Positions 52,094-62,300 of a stretch of 64,000 nucleotides of DNA are shown piece by piece (the stretch's first letter is position 1; every line of letters begins with the position of its first letter). The notes under the pieces were generated by a model. The model made no database searches and was not told the DNA's origin. It saw nothing but the letters and a program-made list of their open reading frames with translations. Source of the stretch: Bacteroidales bacterium. GTDB taxonomy: Bacteria; Bacteroidota; Bacteroidia; Bacteroidales; Marinilabiliaceae. The stretch covers positions 1 through 64,000 of the forward strand of contig JAFYCM010000058.1 in assembly GCA_017539645.1 (NCBI GenBank), written 5' to 3'. Both the position numbers and the translations under genes were made by a program.

Positions 52094-53791
52094 TTAGTTA
52101 CCTATGGAGAATTTGAGGCTGCGGCTCGTACCGTTTTCATTGATAGTATTTATTATATACAAACCTGAGCCCAAGCCATTTACGTCAATATTATAAACGT
52201 CAGCGCTCGCGGCATCGCACGTCAGCACCACGCAACCTCTGAAGTCGTAGATAGTTATGGTGCGCAACGCCGAACCTTCTATAATTATGCCGCCAGCGGT
52301 TTGCGCATAAGTTATCTCATTAGCCGAATTGCGCGCAACGATAGGGGTAACAGTGCCTGGGTCATCGTCGTTCAACGACAAAACGGAATAGATAACATCC
52401 ACCATCATCGAGTGACCGGTGTCGGCTCTCCATTGGCTGCCATCGAACCACTGCGCCTCGTTCACAACATTTGTAGTAGCTACGAAAGCAGGAGTTACAT
52501 ACGAGCTACCCTGAAAATTCTTCGCTTTCACATAGATATGCGCATCTTTAGCGGCAATTTTCAAAGGCTTGTCGAAGTTGAATTCGAGCACACTCTCGTA
52601 GCGTTCGGGGTTACCAGTGTCCGAATCCTTAACCTTGTTGAGGTAAATAGAGCGCTGACCGCCATTGTAAATAGGCTCCGAATCTTCATCAGCAGCGATG
52701 CCCATATCTATGCTATCCAAAGTTGCACACGTGGCGTCGTACGAGGCAAAGCGCATACTCCACACCTCAATAGTATCGGCATCGATTTTTATGGCTTGAC
52801 GAAGCAAAGTATTGACGCTGCTAAGCTGCTTCTCAGCCTCCGAAATATCACTATCTATATCGTAACTCTTGTATTGATGAGAGTCTCGCCCATCAGCAGT
52901 AACGAAATCGAGTCCATCGAGCGAAGTTGCGCCGGAGCCAATAGGGTCGAGGACTTCGGCGAGCGTAGAAAACTTTATGCTGTCGTTTTCGGTTTTCGTG
53001 TTCCACGCCTTGCTAAGCATCCAATAATATTTGCGTGTTGCATCAATATTGTCGCAAAGCACAATCGCATCACCGCCTGTCAGAGCGCCTATAATCAGTC
53101 CGTCGGCATCGAGCAGCGCAGAGCCAGACGAGCCGTGCTCCACAACGCCTTGCGCGAAACCATTTATAAACCAAAAACTTGCATCCTTGTATTTTTCGCC
53201 ATTATAGGAATCATAATTGGGCGTAGCGACATCGATAACCGACACTTTTTTGGCATCGCCTTTCGGATGATGATAGCATGTATACGGGCCGGCAGCATTT
53301 TCGCTCATATTCCATCCAGCCCAGTATGGTCGGCACGCCACAGACGGCGCCTCAGGCATAAGTAGCAACGCCATATCTACAGCCGTGTCACAAGCCACAA
53401 TGGTTGCGCCTTTTATCTTCTGAACCTCGTTATTGCATATCTCGCCAGCGCACGTCGGCTCTTCAAATCCCCAAAGAAAAGTTATGGAATCTGCTGGAAT
53501 CTCGTTGTATTTTGCATACAAGCCATCGAGCACATGAGCCGAAGTAAGTACGTATGGTTTATGGTCGAGCGCAGTATTATTTATGAGCGTACCCGTTCCC
53601 ACCTCGTAGCCATTTACATACAATCTACAAGTGGCACGGCGTACATATTCGTATTCGTCGACACAAACAGCCGGAATATTACATTCGAGCGAAATTCCGT
53701 AGGTAGTGGCCCATTTGAGACTTTTGTTCCACTGCGCATAAGTATTTATGGCGGCGAAGCAGAATATTATGGCGAAAAGAGTCGACTTCAT
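52094..53791 (-). CDS. Secreted trypsin-like serine endopeptidase with type IX secretion C-terminal domain
   Basis: 565 residues. The signal peptide is MKSTLFAIIFCFAAINTYAQ. The peptidase has the His in VLTSAHVLDGL, an Asp in CDTAVDMALLLM and the Ser in VEHGSSGSALLDADG, in the order of Lys-C/Achromobacter-protease-like enzymes (S1 family), with several Cys pairs (ATCRLY, CAGEICNN). The last 70 residues form a beta-sandwich (RTITIYDFRGCVVL, NGLGSGLYIINT, SLKFSIGN) typical of type A T9SS sorting domains. The protein would be secreted through the outer membrane and anchored or released. It is the only clear T9SS cargo in this window. Confidence 0.85.
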   Translation of the reverse strand: MKSTLFAIIFCFAAINTYAQWNKSLKWATTYGISLECNIPAVCVDEYEYVRRATCRLYVNGYEVGTGTLINNTALDHKPYVLTSAHVLDGLYAKYNEIPADSITFLWGFEEPTCAGEICNNEVQKIKGATIVACDTAVDMALLLMPEAPSVACRPYWAGWNMSENAAGPYTCYHHPKGDAKKVSVIDVATPNYDSYNGEKYKDASFWFINGFAQGVVEHGSSGSALLDADGLIIGALTGGDAIVLCDNIDATRKYYWMLSKAWNTKTENDSIKFSTLAEVLDPIGSGATSLDGLDFVTADGRDSHQYKSYDIDSDISEAEKQLSSVNTLLRQAIKIDADTIEVWSMRFASYDATCATLDSIDMGIAADEDSEPIYNGGQRSIYLNKVKDSDTGNPERYESVLEFNFDKPLKIAAKDAHIYVKAKNFQGSSYVTPAFVATTNVVNEAQWFDGSQWRADTGHSMMVDVIYSVLSLNDDDPGTVTPIVARNSANEITYAQTAGGIIIEGSALRTITIYDFRGCVVLTCDAASADVYNIDVNGLGSGLYIINTINENGTSRSLKFSIGN

Positions 53792-53947
53792 ACGCGAAAA
53801 GATTTTTCTGTGAAAAGCACGCTAAGTTAGTGCTTTATATTGTCAGATAGCGATACGAATGCGCGGTTCTATTCTCTATTTTCAATTTTATGTTGCTAAT
53901 TTCGCTGCCAATAAATAGCAAATTAATCTCTATCAATCAATAAATAC

Positions 53948-55066
53948 ATGAATAAGACTATTTTGATGCTTGGCTTGGCGGCAGGTCTGTTGAGCGCTTG
54001 TAGCAACAAAAGCGTTGAAGGTGGCTACACAATCAACGGAACTGCCGACGGAACTGCCGATGGCGATACTATTTTCTATGCTCGCATGGCGGGTTATTAT
54101 AATTACATGCCAATAGATACAGCTATTGTTACCGATGGTAAGTTTTTCTTCACCGGCAAGCAAGAGGGCGCAGACTTGCGTTACATCGTAGCTATACACA
54201 ATGGCGAAAATGTTGGCGAAGCTGAAGTAGTTGTAGAAAATACGAACTACGAGGTAACCATCTACGGACGCGAAAAGAAAGCTGACATAAAAGGTGGTCA
54301 GGCTCAGCAACTTTGGGATAAGATGGTAGCATTTTTGACGGACGTACCCGAAGAGGTCTCTGAAAACTACATCAAACTCAACGATCAATCGGCTTCCGAC
54401 GAAGAACGCGCGGCGGCACAAGAGGCTCTTATGGAATTCTCGCGCAACCAGACCGAATCGGTAAAGAAATTTGTTGTCGACAATGCTCCTTCGGCATTCA
54501 GCGATATGGTTCTTGGTTACTACCTCGAAGGTTTCGAGCAGTTTAACATCGACGTCGATTCCGTTGTAGGAACTCTTGCCAAAGCTGGTTTCCCACAAGC
54601 ATCACGCATCGTTGAGGAGCGTGAAGCTCAGCAGAAAACCGCAGAGGGCAAACCTTATATCGATTTCGAAGCAACCAAAACCGATGGCGATAAACTGAAG
54701 ATTTCTTCTGTAGTAGAGAGCAACAAACTCACGCTCATCGACTTCTGGGCAAGCTGGTGCGGCCCATGCCGCGCAGAAATGCCTTTCGTTATTGATGCAT
54801 ACGAGAAATTCCACGGCAAAGGCTTCGAGATTGTTGGCGTTTCGCTCGATAATAGTAAAGATGCTTGGCTTGGCGCTATCGACCAACTCAAAATGAATTG
54901 GCTCAACGTCAGCGATTTGGCTGGTTGGGATTGTGAATATGCCGCACTCTACAACGTACGCGCTATTCCTTCTAACTTCCTCGTAAATAAAGACGGCATC
55001 ATTGTAGGTAAGAATCTCCGTGGCGACGACCTCGCAGCTAAGATTGCCGAAGAACTTGCGAAATAA
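53948..55066 (+). CDS. TlpA-like thioredoxin lipoprotein with DUF4369 domain
   Basis: 372 residues. The lipoprotein signal ends LLSAC (Cys at 18). The N-terminal DUF4369 beta domain runs to about 120 (GYTINGTADGTADGDTIFYA; DGKFFFTGKQEGADLRYI). A helical linker follows, then a thioredoxin fold with FWASWCGPCRAEMPF (active C-G-P-C) near 256-262 and FEIVGVSLDNSKDAW. This arrangement is the standard Bacteroidetes envelope disulfide-reductase layout. It keeps exported or periplasmic proteins reduced. It is a single gene with a terminator directly after it. Confidence 0.92.
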   Translation: MNKTILMLGLAAGLLSACSNKSVEGGYTINGTADGTADGDTIFYARMAGYYNYMPIDTAIVTDGKFFFTGKQEGADLRYIVAIHNGENVGEAEVVVENTNYEVTIYGREKKADIKGGQAQQLWDKMVAFLTDVPEEVSENYIKLNDQSASDEERAAAQEALMEFSRNQTESVKKFVVDNAPSAFSDMVLGYYLEGFEQFNIDVDSVVGTLAKAGFPQASRIVEEREAQQKTAEGKPYIDFEATKTDGDKLKISSVVESNKLTLIDFWASWCGPCRAEMPFVIDAYEKFHGKGFEIVGVSLDNSKDAWLGAIDQLKMNWLNVSDLAGWDCEYAALYNVRAIPSNFLVNKDGIIVGKNLRGDDLAAKIAEELAK

Positions 55067-55090
55067 TTATTCGTACATATACATAAATAG

Positions 55091-55118
55091 AAACCGAGCT
55101 TAGCGGCTCGGTTTTTTT
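55091..55118 (+). terminator. Rho-independent terminator after the TlpA-like gene
   Basis: CCGAGC (55094-55099) pairs with GCTCGG (55106-55111), flanked by AAA and a run of seven T. Confidence 0.9.
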
Positions 55119-55141
55119 ATGCACACAAATCAGCATTCAAC

Positions 55142-55168
55142 AAAAAAGCCCGAACTCTCGCTCGGGCT
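55142..55168 (-). terminator. Rho-independent terminator after cysK
   Basis: AGCCCGA (55147-55153) pairs with TCGGGCT (55162-55168) and, read on the minus strand, is followed by six T. It closes the cysK transcript. Confidence 0.88.
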
Positions 55169-55205
55169 GTGGAAACATTCAATAAATAAACCTCACCAAT
55201 AATCT

Positions 55206-56153
55206 TTACAAGGGATAATCTTCAAAAGCGAACAGTACGGTAGATAGATAACGTTCACCAGTATCCGGCAACAGCGCTACTATGTTTTTGCCTTTATTCT
55301 CGGGGCGTTGCGCAAGTTGCGAAGCCGCGTAAACTGCAGCACCAGACGAAATACCTACGAGCAAACCCTCGTTGATTGCAAGTTCACGACCTGTGCGAAT
55401 GGCGTCGTCGTTTTCTACAGTAAATATTTCGTCAACTACAGAGCGGTCGAACGTGGCAGGCACAAAGTTGGCACCTATACCCTGAATCTTATGCGGGCCA
55501 GCTTTGCCTGTAGAAAGTAGCGGAGACGAAGCAGGCTCAACAGCAACTATTTTCACATTGGGATTCTTCGATTTCAATAGTTTGCCTACGCCGCTAATAG
55601 TACCGCCAGTACCTACGCCTGCTACGAATATATCAACCTTGCCTTCGGTGTCGCGCCAAATCTCTTCGCCAGTCGTCTTAACGTGAATGGCAGGATTGGC
55701 AGGATTCTCGAACTGTTGTAGAATTACTGAATTAGGAATGGAATCGCGAAGCTCGACAGCCTTGTCTACTGCACCCTTCATACCATCTTTACCTGGAGTG
55801 AGCTCAAGTTTAGCGCCGTATGCCTTCAACAAGTTGCGACGTTCCAAGCTCATGGAATCCGGCATAGTGATGATAAGGTTATAGCCCTTAGCAGCCGACA
55901 CGAACGCAAGGCCTACACCGGTGTTGCCGCTCGTTGGTTCGATGATGGTTGCGCCAGGTTTCAGCACACCACGCTTTTCAGCATCTTCCACCATTGCTAA
56001 AGCTATTCTATCCTTCACGCTACCAGCTGGGTTGAAGTACTCGAGTTTAGCTATGATATTAGCATTTGTAATATTCTTGATAGCCGAAAAGTTGTTCAGC
56101 TGCAGCAACGGAGTGTTACCTACAAGCTCTGTCAGTTGTTTAGCGATTGCCAT
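55206..56153 (-). CDS. cysK: Cysteine synthase A (O-acetylserine sulfhydrylase)
   Basis: 315 residues. The PLP lysine lies in [14 protein letters not shown] near residue 45. [15 protein letters not shown] and [15 protein letters not shown] bind the phosphate, and [11 protein letters not shown] closes the site. It joins sulfide to O-acetylserine to make cysteine. It lies 47 bases downstream of the metY gene on the same strand. An Lrp regulator gene is divergent from metY, suggesting amino-acid-responsive control. Its transcript ends at a clear hairpin. Confidence 0.96.
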   Translation of the reverse strand: MAIAKQLTELVGNTPLLQLNNFSAIKNITNANIIAKLEYFNPAGSVKDRIALAMVEDAEKRGVLKPGATIIEPTSGNTGVGLAFVSAAKGYNLIITMPDSMSLERRNLLKAYGAKLELTPGKDGMKGAVDKAVELRDSIPNSVILQQFENPANPAIHVKTTGEEIWRDTEGKVDIFVAGVGTGGTISGVGKLLKSKNPNVKIVAVEPASSPLLSTGKAGPHKIQGIGANFVPATFDRSVVDEIFTVENDDAIRTGRELAINEGLLVGISSGAAVYAASQLAQRPENKGKNIVALLPDTGERYLSTVLFAFEDYPL

Positions 56154-56200
56154 AATTTTGCCTATTTTTGATTAGTTCATAATTAGGACAAATATACATA

Positions 56201-57490
56201 CTAAATGGCATCGAAAGCTTGACTCAAATCATCGATAATATCATCGATATGCTCAGTACCAATACTTAGACGAATCGTTGATGGATAGATGTGTTGTTCT
56301 TCAAGTTCTTGTTCCGAGAGTTGGCTATGAGTAGTAGTATATGGATGAATAACAAGGCTCTTCACATCGGCAACGTTAGCAAGGAGCGAGAAAATTTTCA
56401 GATTATCTATGAACGCCCATGCCTCTTTTTGTCCGCCCTTTATCTCGAATGTAAATATCGAGCCGGCACCATTTGGGAATAGTTTCTTGTAGAGAGCATT
56501 GTCTGGACGACCTTCGATTGAAGGGTGGTTAACCTTAGCAACCTTCGGGTGCTTCTTTAGGAAGTCGATGACTTTTAGCGCATTATACACATGACGTTCT
56601 ACACGAAGCGAAAGTGTCTCGAGGCTCTGGAGCAATAGCCATGCACTGATAGGCGAAATAGAAGCGCCAGTATCACGAAGAATCACCGCACGAATACGCG
56701 TCACGAAAGCCGCAGCACCAGCCACATCGGCAAAGATTGCACCGTGATAACTTGGATCTGGCTGACCGAGCGATGGATATTTCTCGGCATTGGCTTTCCA
56801 ATTGAATTTGCCACCATCTATAATTACGCCACCAAGCGTAGAACCATGGCCACCAATGAATTTCGTAGCTGAGTGAACTACTACGTCAGCACCATGTTCG
56901 AGCGGACGATAGATGTAAGGCGTAGCGAAAGTGTTGTCTACAATAACTATTGTATTGTGTTTATGAGCAATTTCAGAAATTTTATCTATATCGGTAATGT
57001 CACCATTGGGATTACCAAAAGTCTCCACAATCACAGCCTTGGTATTTGAACGGAACGCCTTATCAACCTCATCGAAATTTGAAGGGTTAACTATCGTTGT
57101 TTCAACGCCTTGAGTACTAAGCGTATGCTCAATAAGGTTGTACGTACCACCATAAAGATTATTGGCAGCAATAATATGATCGCCATTGCGAGCTACGTTT
57201 TGCAATGCATACGTAATAGCTGCTGCGCCAGAAGCCACTGCCAACGCTGCTACACCACCTTCGAGTGCGGCAATACGCTCTTCGAAAACGCCTTGCGTCG
57301 AATTGGTCAATCGGCCGTAGATATTGCCAGCATCGCGAAGTCCAAAGCGGTCGGCTGCATGTTGCGAATTGTGGAATACGTATGAAGTGGTTTGATAAAT
57401 AGGAACTGCACGTGAATCGGTTGCAGGATCTGCTTGCTCTTGTCCAACATGGAGTTGAAGGGTCTCGAAGTGTAATTTTTTCTGGGTCAT
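56201..57490 (-). CDS. metY: O-acetylhomoserine aminocarboxypropyltransferase (MetY-like)
   Basis: 429 residues, longer than MetB/MetC (about 390) and typical for MetY. The PLP lysine is in VVHSATKFIGGHGSTLGG near 210. TTSYVFHNSQHAADRFGL, AALEGGVAALAVASGAAAIT and NANTKAV-type Asn/Asp residues match the Cys/Met metabolism PLP family. It uses sulfide or methanethiol with O-acetylhomoserine to form homocysteine or methionine. cysK follows, so the pair assimilates sulfide into both amino acids. The window holds no riboswitch that can be seen in the upstream region. Confidence 0.92.
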   Translation of the reverse strand: MTQKKLHFETLQLHVGQEQADPATDSRAVPIYQTTSYVFHNSQHAADRFGLRDAGNIYGRLTNSTQGVFEERIAALEGGVAALAVASGAAAITYALQNVARNGDHIIAANNLYGGTYNLIEHTLSTQGVETTIVNPSNFDEVDKAFRSNTKAVIVETFGNPNGDITDIDKISEIAHKHNTIVIVDNTFATPYIYRPLEHGADVVVHSATKFIGGHGSTLGGVIIDGGKFNWKANAEKYPSLGQPDPSYHGAIFADVAGAAAFVTRIRAVILRDTGASISPISAWLLLQSLETLSLRVERHVYNALKVIDFLKKHPKVAKVNHPSIEGRPDNALYKKLFPNGAGSIFTFEIKGGQKEAWAFIDNLKIFSLLANVADVKSLVIHPYTTTHSQLSEQELEEQHIYPSTIRLSIGTEHIDDIIDDLSQAFDAI

Positions 57491-57759
57491 AGTACGTAAT
57501 ATTATAAATGTTAATACTCAATTATTTTCTTTCCGTTTTTCAACATTGCAAAGATTGCATCACCACAATTAATATACTACGATTTCAATAAAGATTGGCA
57601 ATCATAACTATTTGAGTGGGCTTTTACAGAAAATAATTTCGAAGGCATACAACAAAAAGAGCGTATCAAGAATAAAATTGTGTTCTAAATATTCTAACTT
57701 GCAAGGAATAAATACTAATTACAGCAACTGCAAATAAGAACTAAAAAAATTTCCGCATC
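57491..57759. other. Divergent intergenic region between metY and the Lrp gene
   Basis: This AT-rich gap is expected to carry both promoters. No exact TAnnTTTG element or riboswitch fold is evident; TAACTTG near 57699 is a partial match for the Lrp gene. Confidence 0.35.
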
Positions 57760-58224
57760 ATGAAGTACACATTAGACGAAATCGACTTGACGATTCTTCG
57801 CAAGATGCAAGAGAATTGTCGCCTGACAGTGAAAGAGTTGGCTCAGAAAATCCACCTCTCTCCCACCCCAACGTTCGAACGCCTTCGCAAACTTGAGCGC
57901 AATGGATTCATCAAGCAATATTCTGCCATTCTCGACGCCGAAAAACTCAACCGCGGCTTTATGGTAATCTGTTGTATATCAACCAAAAATATCGACAAAG
58001 CCATTACCGACAACTTCCGTCAGAAGGTGCAAGAGTGGAATGAAGTATCGGAGTGCTACAACACCAGCGGCGAATATGACTTCATGATGAAGGTTTACGT
58101 GAATGGCATGAAGGAATACCAAGAGTTCATTTTGAACAAAGTGGGTGTTTTGGACTATATCGGCAAAGTTCAGTCTATATTCATAATGGACTCAATGAAA
58201 GACTGTTACGGCATACCAGTATAA
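57760..58224 (+). CDS. Lrp/AsnC family transcriptional regulator
   Basis: 154 residues, the usual length. An N-terminal helix-turn-helix (EIDLTILRKMQENCRLTVKE, then LSPTPTFERLRKLERNGFI) is followed by the RAM ligand domain (GFMVICCIST, ECYNTSGEYDFMMKVYV, MDSMKDCYGIPV). It probably binds an amino acid and controls nearby or distant metabolic genes. Divergence from metY-cysK suggests control of sulfur amino-acid synthesis, which is inferred. The next gene starts 18 bases after its stop. Confidence 0.93.
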   Translation: MKYTLDEIDLTILRKMQENCRLTVKELAQKIHLSPTPTFERLRKLERNGFIKQYSAILDAEKLNRGFMVICCISTKNIDKAITDNFRQKVQEWNEVSECYNTSGEYDFMMKVYVNGMKEYQEFILNKVGVLDYIGKVQSIFIMDSMKDCYGIPV

Positions 58225-58242
58225 AACGCGACTGACATAATT

Positions 58243-59358
58243 ATGCTACATTTTTCCGAAGCTCTTAGCGCTTGCGGCATGAACGAGCGGTTGAAATATT
58301 CCGACGAACTTGCCGCAAAAGATAAGGCTATTGCTATGTTTTTTGCAGAGAACAAGGTCGAAGGTACGCCACAACCCATCATTGCCAGTCCAATGACGGA
58401 GGGTTATCGCACCACCACCAAACGACGTGCAAACCACCATCGCGGTGGATTCTCTTTTGGCGTAGACGAAGTCCCACGCAACGAGCCTAAGATTCATCAC
58501 GCTATATATAAATATGTAGAGAATCTATTGCGCACGCCAGCATACAAGCCTCTCGCTGATGCGCTCAACTGGGTGATTCTGCGAGGGAGCTACACTTCGC
58601 AAACGATAATTTTCAATGTCGGAGAGCTGAATGCTGGCATCGTGCGAAAACTGAAACTTATGGCTGAACATCTGCAAAAGAATCAGCCTACTATTGCCGC
58701 TGCGCATGTGTATGTAGCTCGAGCTTCGGATTACTATTTAGAGATGGACCAGCCCACGGACAGCATGGCGTTCAAGCAGTTGTACGGTCCGAGAGAGTTG
58801 TCGCTAAAGGTGGGCGACTTCTACCTACGCTACCCCGTAACAGGTTTTAGCCAAATAAACGAGTCGCAAGTGCCAAACATGTTGCGCGTAGCAAGTGAAA
58901 TGGCTCAGCTCAGTGCCGACGTCGATTTCATCGATTTGTATTGTGGCTACGGACTTTTTGCGCTGGGTATGGGCGAACCTGCACATCACGTCTTGGGCGC
59001 GGAATGGACTGGAGAATCAATAAAATGTGCCAAACGCAGTGCCGACTATCTTAAGCGAAATGCCAATTTCATTGCAGGCAAGATAGACCGCACATTCATA
59101 GAAAAACTACCAAAACCAGAACGCCAAGAGGTCGTTTTGCTCGACCCTCCGCGCAAAGGCACGCTCTCTGGAGTAATAAAAGCCACTGCACAACGTAAAC
59201 CCTTGCGCGTTGTACATATTTTCTGCGGAACAGATGAGATACCACGTAGCGTAAGCGAATGGAATGCTGAGGGATACCACGTAAAGCGCGTGCAACCGTT
59301 AGATATGTTTCCGCACACGCAGCATTTGGAAACACTCATTCTCCTCGAACGCGACTAA
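58243..59358 (+). CDS. TrmA-family RNA uracil-5-methyltransferase, compact form
   Basis: 371 residues. The protein starts without a TRAM domain or iron-sulfur Cys cluster. The SAM domain shows FIDLYCGYGLFALGMG, VLGAEWTGESIKCAKR, EVVLLDPPRKGTLSG and the catalytic Cys in VVHIFCGTDEIPRS. It ends LDMFPHTQHLETLILLER, the family C-terminus. This resembles TrmA/RlmC proteins and differs from RlmD at 18.5 kb, so the organism has at least two members. The target is probably tRNA U54 or a 23S uridine. Its stop overlaps the convergent AsmA-like gene by four bases. Confidence 0.85.
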   Translation: MLHFSEALSACGMNERLKYSDELAAKDKAIAMFFAENKVEGTPQPIIASPMTEGYRTTTKRRANHHRGGFSFGVDEVPRNEPKIHHAIYKYVENLLRTPAYKPLADALNWVILRGSYTSQTIIFNVGELNAGIVRKLKLMAEHLQKNQPTIAAAHVYVARASDYYLEMDQPTDSMAFKQLYGPRELSLKVGDFYLRYPVTGFSQINESQVPNMLRVASEMAQLSADVDFIDLYCGYGLFALGMGEPAHHVLGAEWTGESIKCAKRSADYLKRNANFIAGKIDRTFIEKLPKPERQEVVLLDPPRKGTLSGVIKATAQRKPLRVVHIFCGTDEIPRSVSEWNAEGYHVKRVQPLDMFPHTQHLETLILLERD

Positions 59359-62300
59359 GGCCGAGCTATCTGCTGCGATATTGAATCGACAAGCAGCGTA
59401 TCTACATTCAGACTAACCGACATAGTGTCGAGAGGCGTCTGCACATCGGTAGAATCTGCCGAGAGTTCACTCTCCTTCGGGCGTATGTAGTGCAAGTAGT
59501 TATTCTCCCAACTTTGCAGTTTCAGTCGCTCGGGCAATGGCTGCCCAGATAGTTTATACGTACGACGCAGAATCTCGCGGCGCTGCACACTCGTGATGGT
59601 GTCGTTGTGTAGTTGAACTTTATTGTCGGCGTATTTTTTCAGTTTTGCCTTCGTAACATCGTATTTCAGTTTACCAGGCTTGCCTTTCAACGTCAGACCT
59701 GCTTTGAACGGCAACGGCGATTTAAGCACAGATATGTGATATTTCATATTCATGTCGAAATCTTGAGCGCCTCCAATCACCATTTTATATCTATCTATAT
59801 TTAGTATAAACGGCAAAACCTCAATGTGCGAAGTATCCATAAGTACGTTGAAAGCAACCGTATCTATTCTATTCACCTTCTTATTCTTGAACATCAACGT
59901 TTTACTGATATTAGCAAAAGTCTCATTATCGAACACCACAAGATTTTTAGCCCCAATATGCAACGACATTCGCAGGTGATGCGTGTTCAAATTCATCATG
60001 CTGTCGAGTTCAGCCTCTGCGCCAAGGTAACAATTCACCTTACCTTGCAATGGTTGTAGCATTGGCATCACGGTATCGAGTCCGAGCGTAGTAACTATAT
60101 CGCTAATATCCACGCCGCTCCAACGAATAAAGAAGCTCGAATAAGCCAATTTCTTGCGTGGTATGGCGCGATATGCCAATGTAGAAAAGGCCCTCGATGC
60201 GTTCTGCTTGAAGCGCAAATCGGTCATGTGAACAGCGCCCTTAGCTATAATCAAATCACCATTTATATCGTTGATTTTCAGATTATCATAAATCAATGAA
60301 CCGATTTTAGTTGCAAGCTTAATATCCAGTCTATCAGGAATAACCAACAACCTATTAACTATCGAATCGCCATCGTGTTTTTTGTCCACGCACATACCTA
60401 CAGCAGTGGTGTCGGAGCTAACAGTCTGCGCAGCAACGTACTTAGTAGTATCGGCGTTATCTACAACCGCGCCTACAAGTTGACGAAAATCAATGATGTC
60501 CGCCACAAAGTTTATCGACGCCTTTATGTCCTTGTCGTTTAGGATAGCGTCATAGAGATTATAAATATCTCCACTAATGTCAGCCGACGTACTTCCTACT
60601 TCAAGGTGAGTCTTTTCGATACTTATACGGTGCATATCATTACGTATGCGCGCATTACTTGTCACCACAGGCAACGCGTATTGCGGAGCTTTTGCGCGGA
60701 CTTCATCAAATTCAACTATTCCACTATTTATATATGTACTATCGGTCGGACGCTCATACACAGCCGCAGCATGCAAACCACGTGTCAAGCTGCGCACGCC
60801 AACTATAGAACCAATAAGCGAATCTACACGGATGTCAGTCTCGGCGCGCGGTCGCAAATGGTTATCCTTCATCGAAGTGAGTGTAGTATGCGCGCGCAAA
60901 TTTTTGCCAAAGAACACAACCGTATCTGTCTTCACGAAGAAGCGACGCACAAACATATCATCTTTCACTATCGGGAGGACCGTAGTGTCGCGCAATTCGT
61001 ATGTTTTCATTCGCGTACGTAGATCTCTCACTCTCACCTGAAGCGATTTTGTCCGCAACTGAAGCGCATCAACTTTCGTACGTACGCCAAGCGTATCCTT
61101 ACCATCGAAACGCAGATTGGCATTAGCCTCAAGCGCAAAACCGGTGCTGTCGTTTTCTACTTTCAATCTATCAACATTCAGTTTACCCACCGCTGTCACT
61201 TTGTCCGCACGACCATTCTTCACATCAGAAACTCTGAAATGCGCGTCAATATCGGCATCAACAACGCCTTGCATTTTCGTATTCTCTATAGGAAAAATCT
61301 CGGTAATCGTCGGCAAATCAACGTGTGCTTTCACTTTGCATTTCACTTCAGGATCTTCAAGCAGACTTGCAACGGTAACCATCGCAGTAACATCGGTCTT
61401 ACCACCTTTGAAATGCAAAATATCCAAGTTAGCATACGAGCTATCGGGGCGCGCCACATCAGCCATAAAATTGAACTTTGCCGTAAAATCTTCTATGTCG
61501 TACGGCATATTCTCGTACTTAGCATTCACACTATCGACAAAAGCCATACAGGTGAACACCGGCGCCACATTTTCACTATAATTACCAACAACAGAACCGC
61601 TTAGATTCATACTTCCCGAACGAATATCTACGGGAGCCGAAATCAACTCGGCGGGTATGTATTTGAACAATTCGTTCACCGATGGCGTCGACAGCGCATA
61701 CTTCAAGTCCATACGAGTAGTATCGCTATCTAGATGAAGCCAACCCATCAAATCGAGGTCTACATCGCCAATATTTACTTTAGTATTCTCAAACTTGTAG
61801 TAATCATTATTTATGTCATAGTCGATGTGGCCATTTATACCTAATGCCAATCGGCGCAAATAACGAACGTTGTTGATTCGCACGGTTGTCGTTGTATCGC
61901 TAAGGTTCAAATCTATCGACAACTCTTTGAGATTCATATTGCCCGAAGCCCTCAAATCGAGGCCGCCAAGCTTTACAAAATTCCTCTTGCGTCGGTCATT
62001 GTAAATAAACTTAGCATTCTCGAGCCACACACGGTTGAGCGAAATTTCGGTTTTTGAGTCACTCAGCGTATCAATCTGAGCATCAATCTTTTCTCTAGCA
62101 ATATCCCAATTACTTCTTCCGAGTGTATCGGTATATAAACGGATGACAGCATCGGTGGCATGCAGTCGGCTAATACCTATTTTGCCTTCAAGCATACTAT
62201 GTATACTCAACGCTGCACGCAAATACGAAAACTCCACAAGTGTATCGCGTCGCGACGTAGTCAAGCTATCGCCCGAATGAAACTTATGGCTGACGATATA

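Noticed and set aside
57491-57759. SAM riboswitch before metY
   Set aside because: The region is AT-rich and no conserved stem-loop pattern could be recognised.
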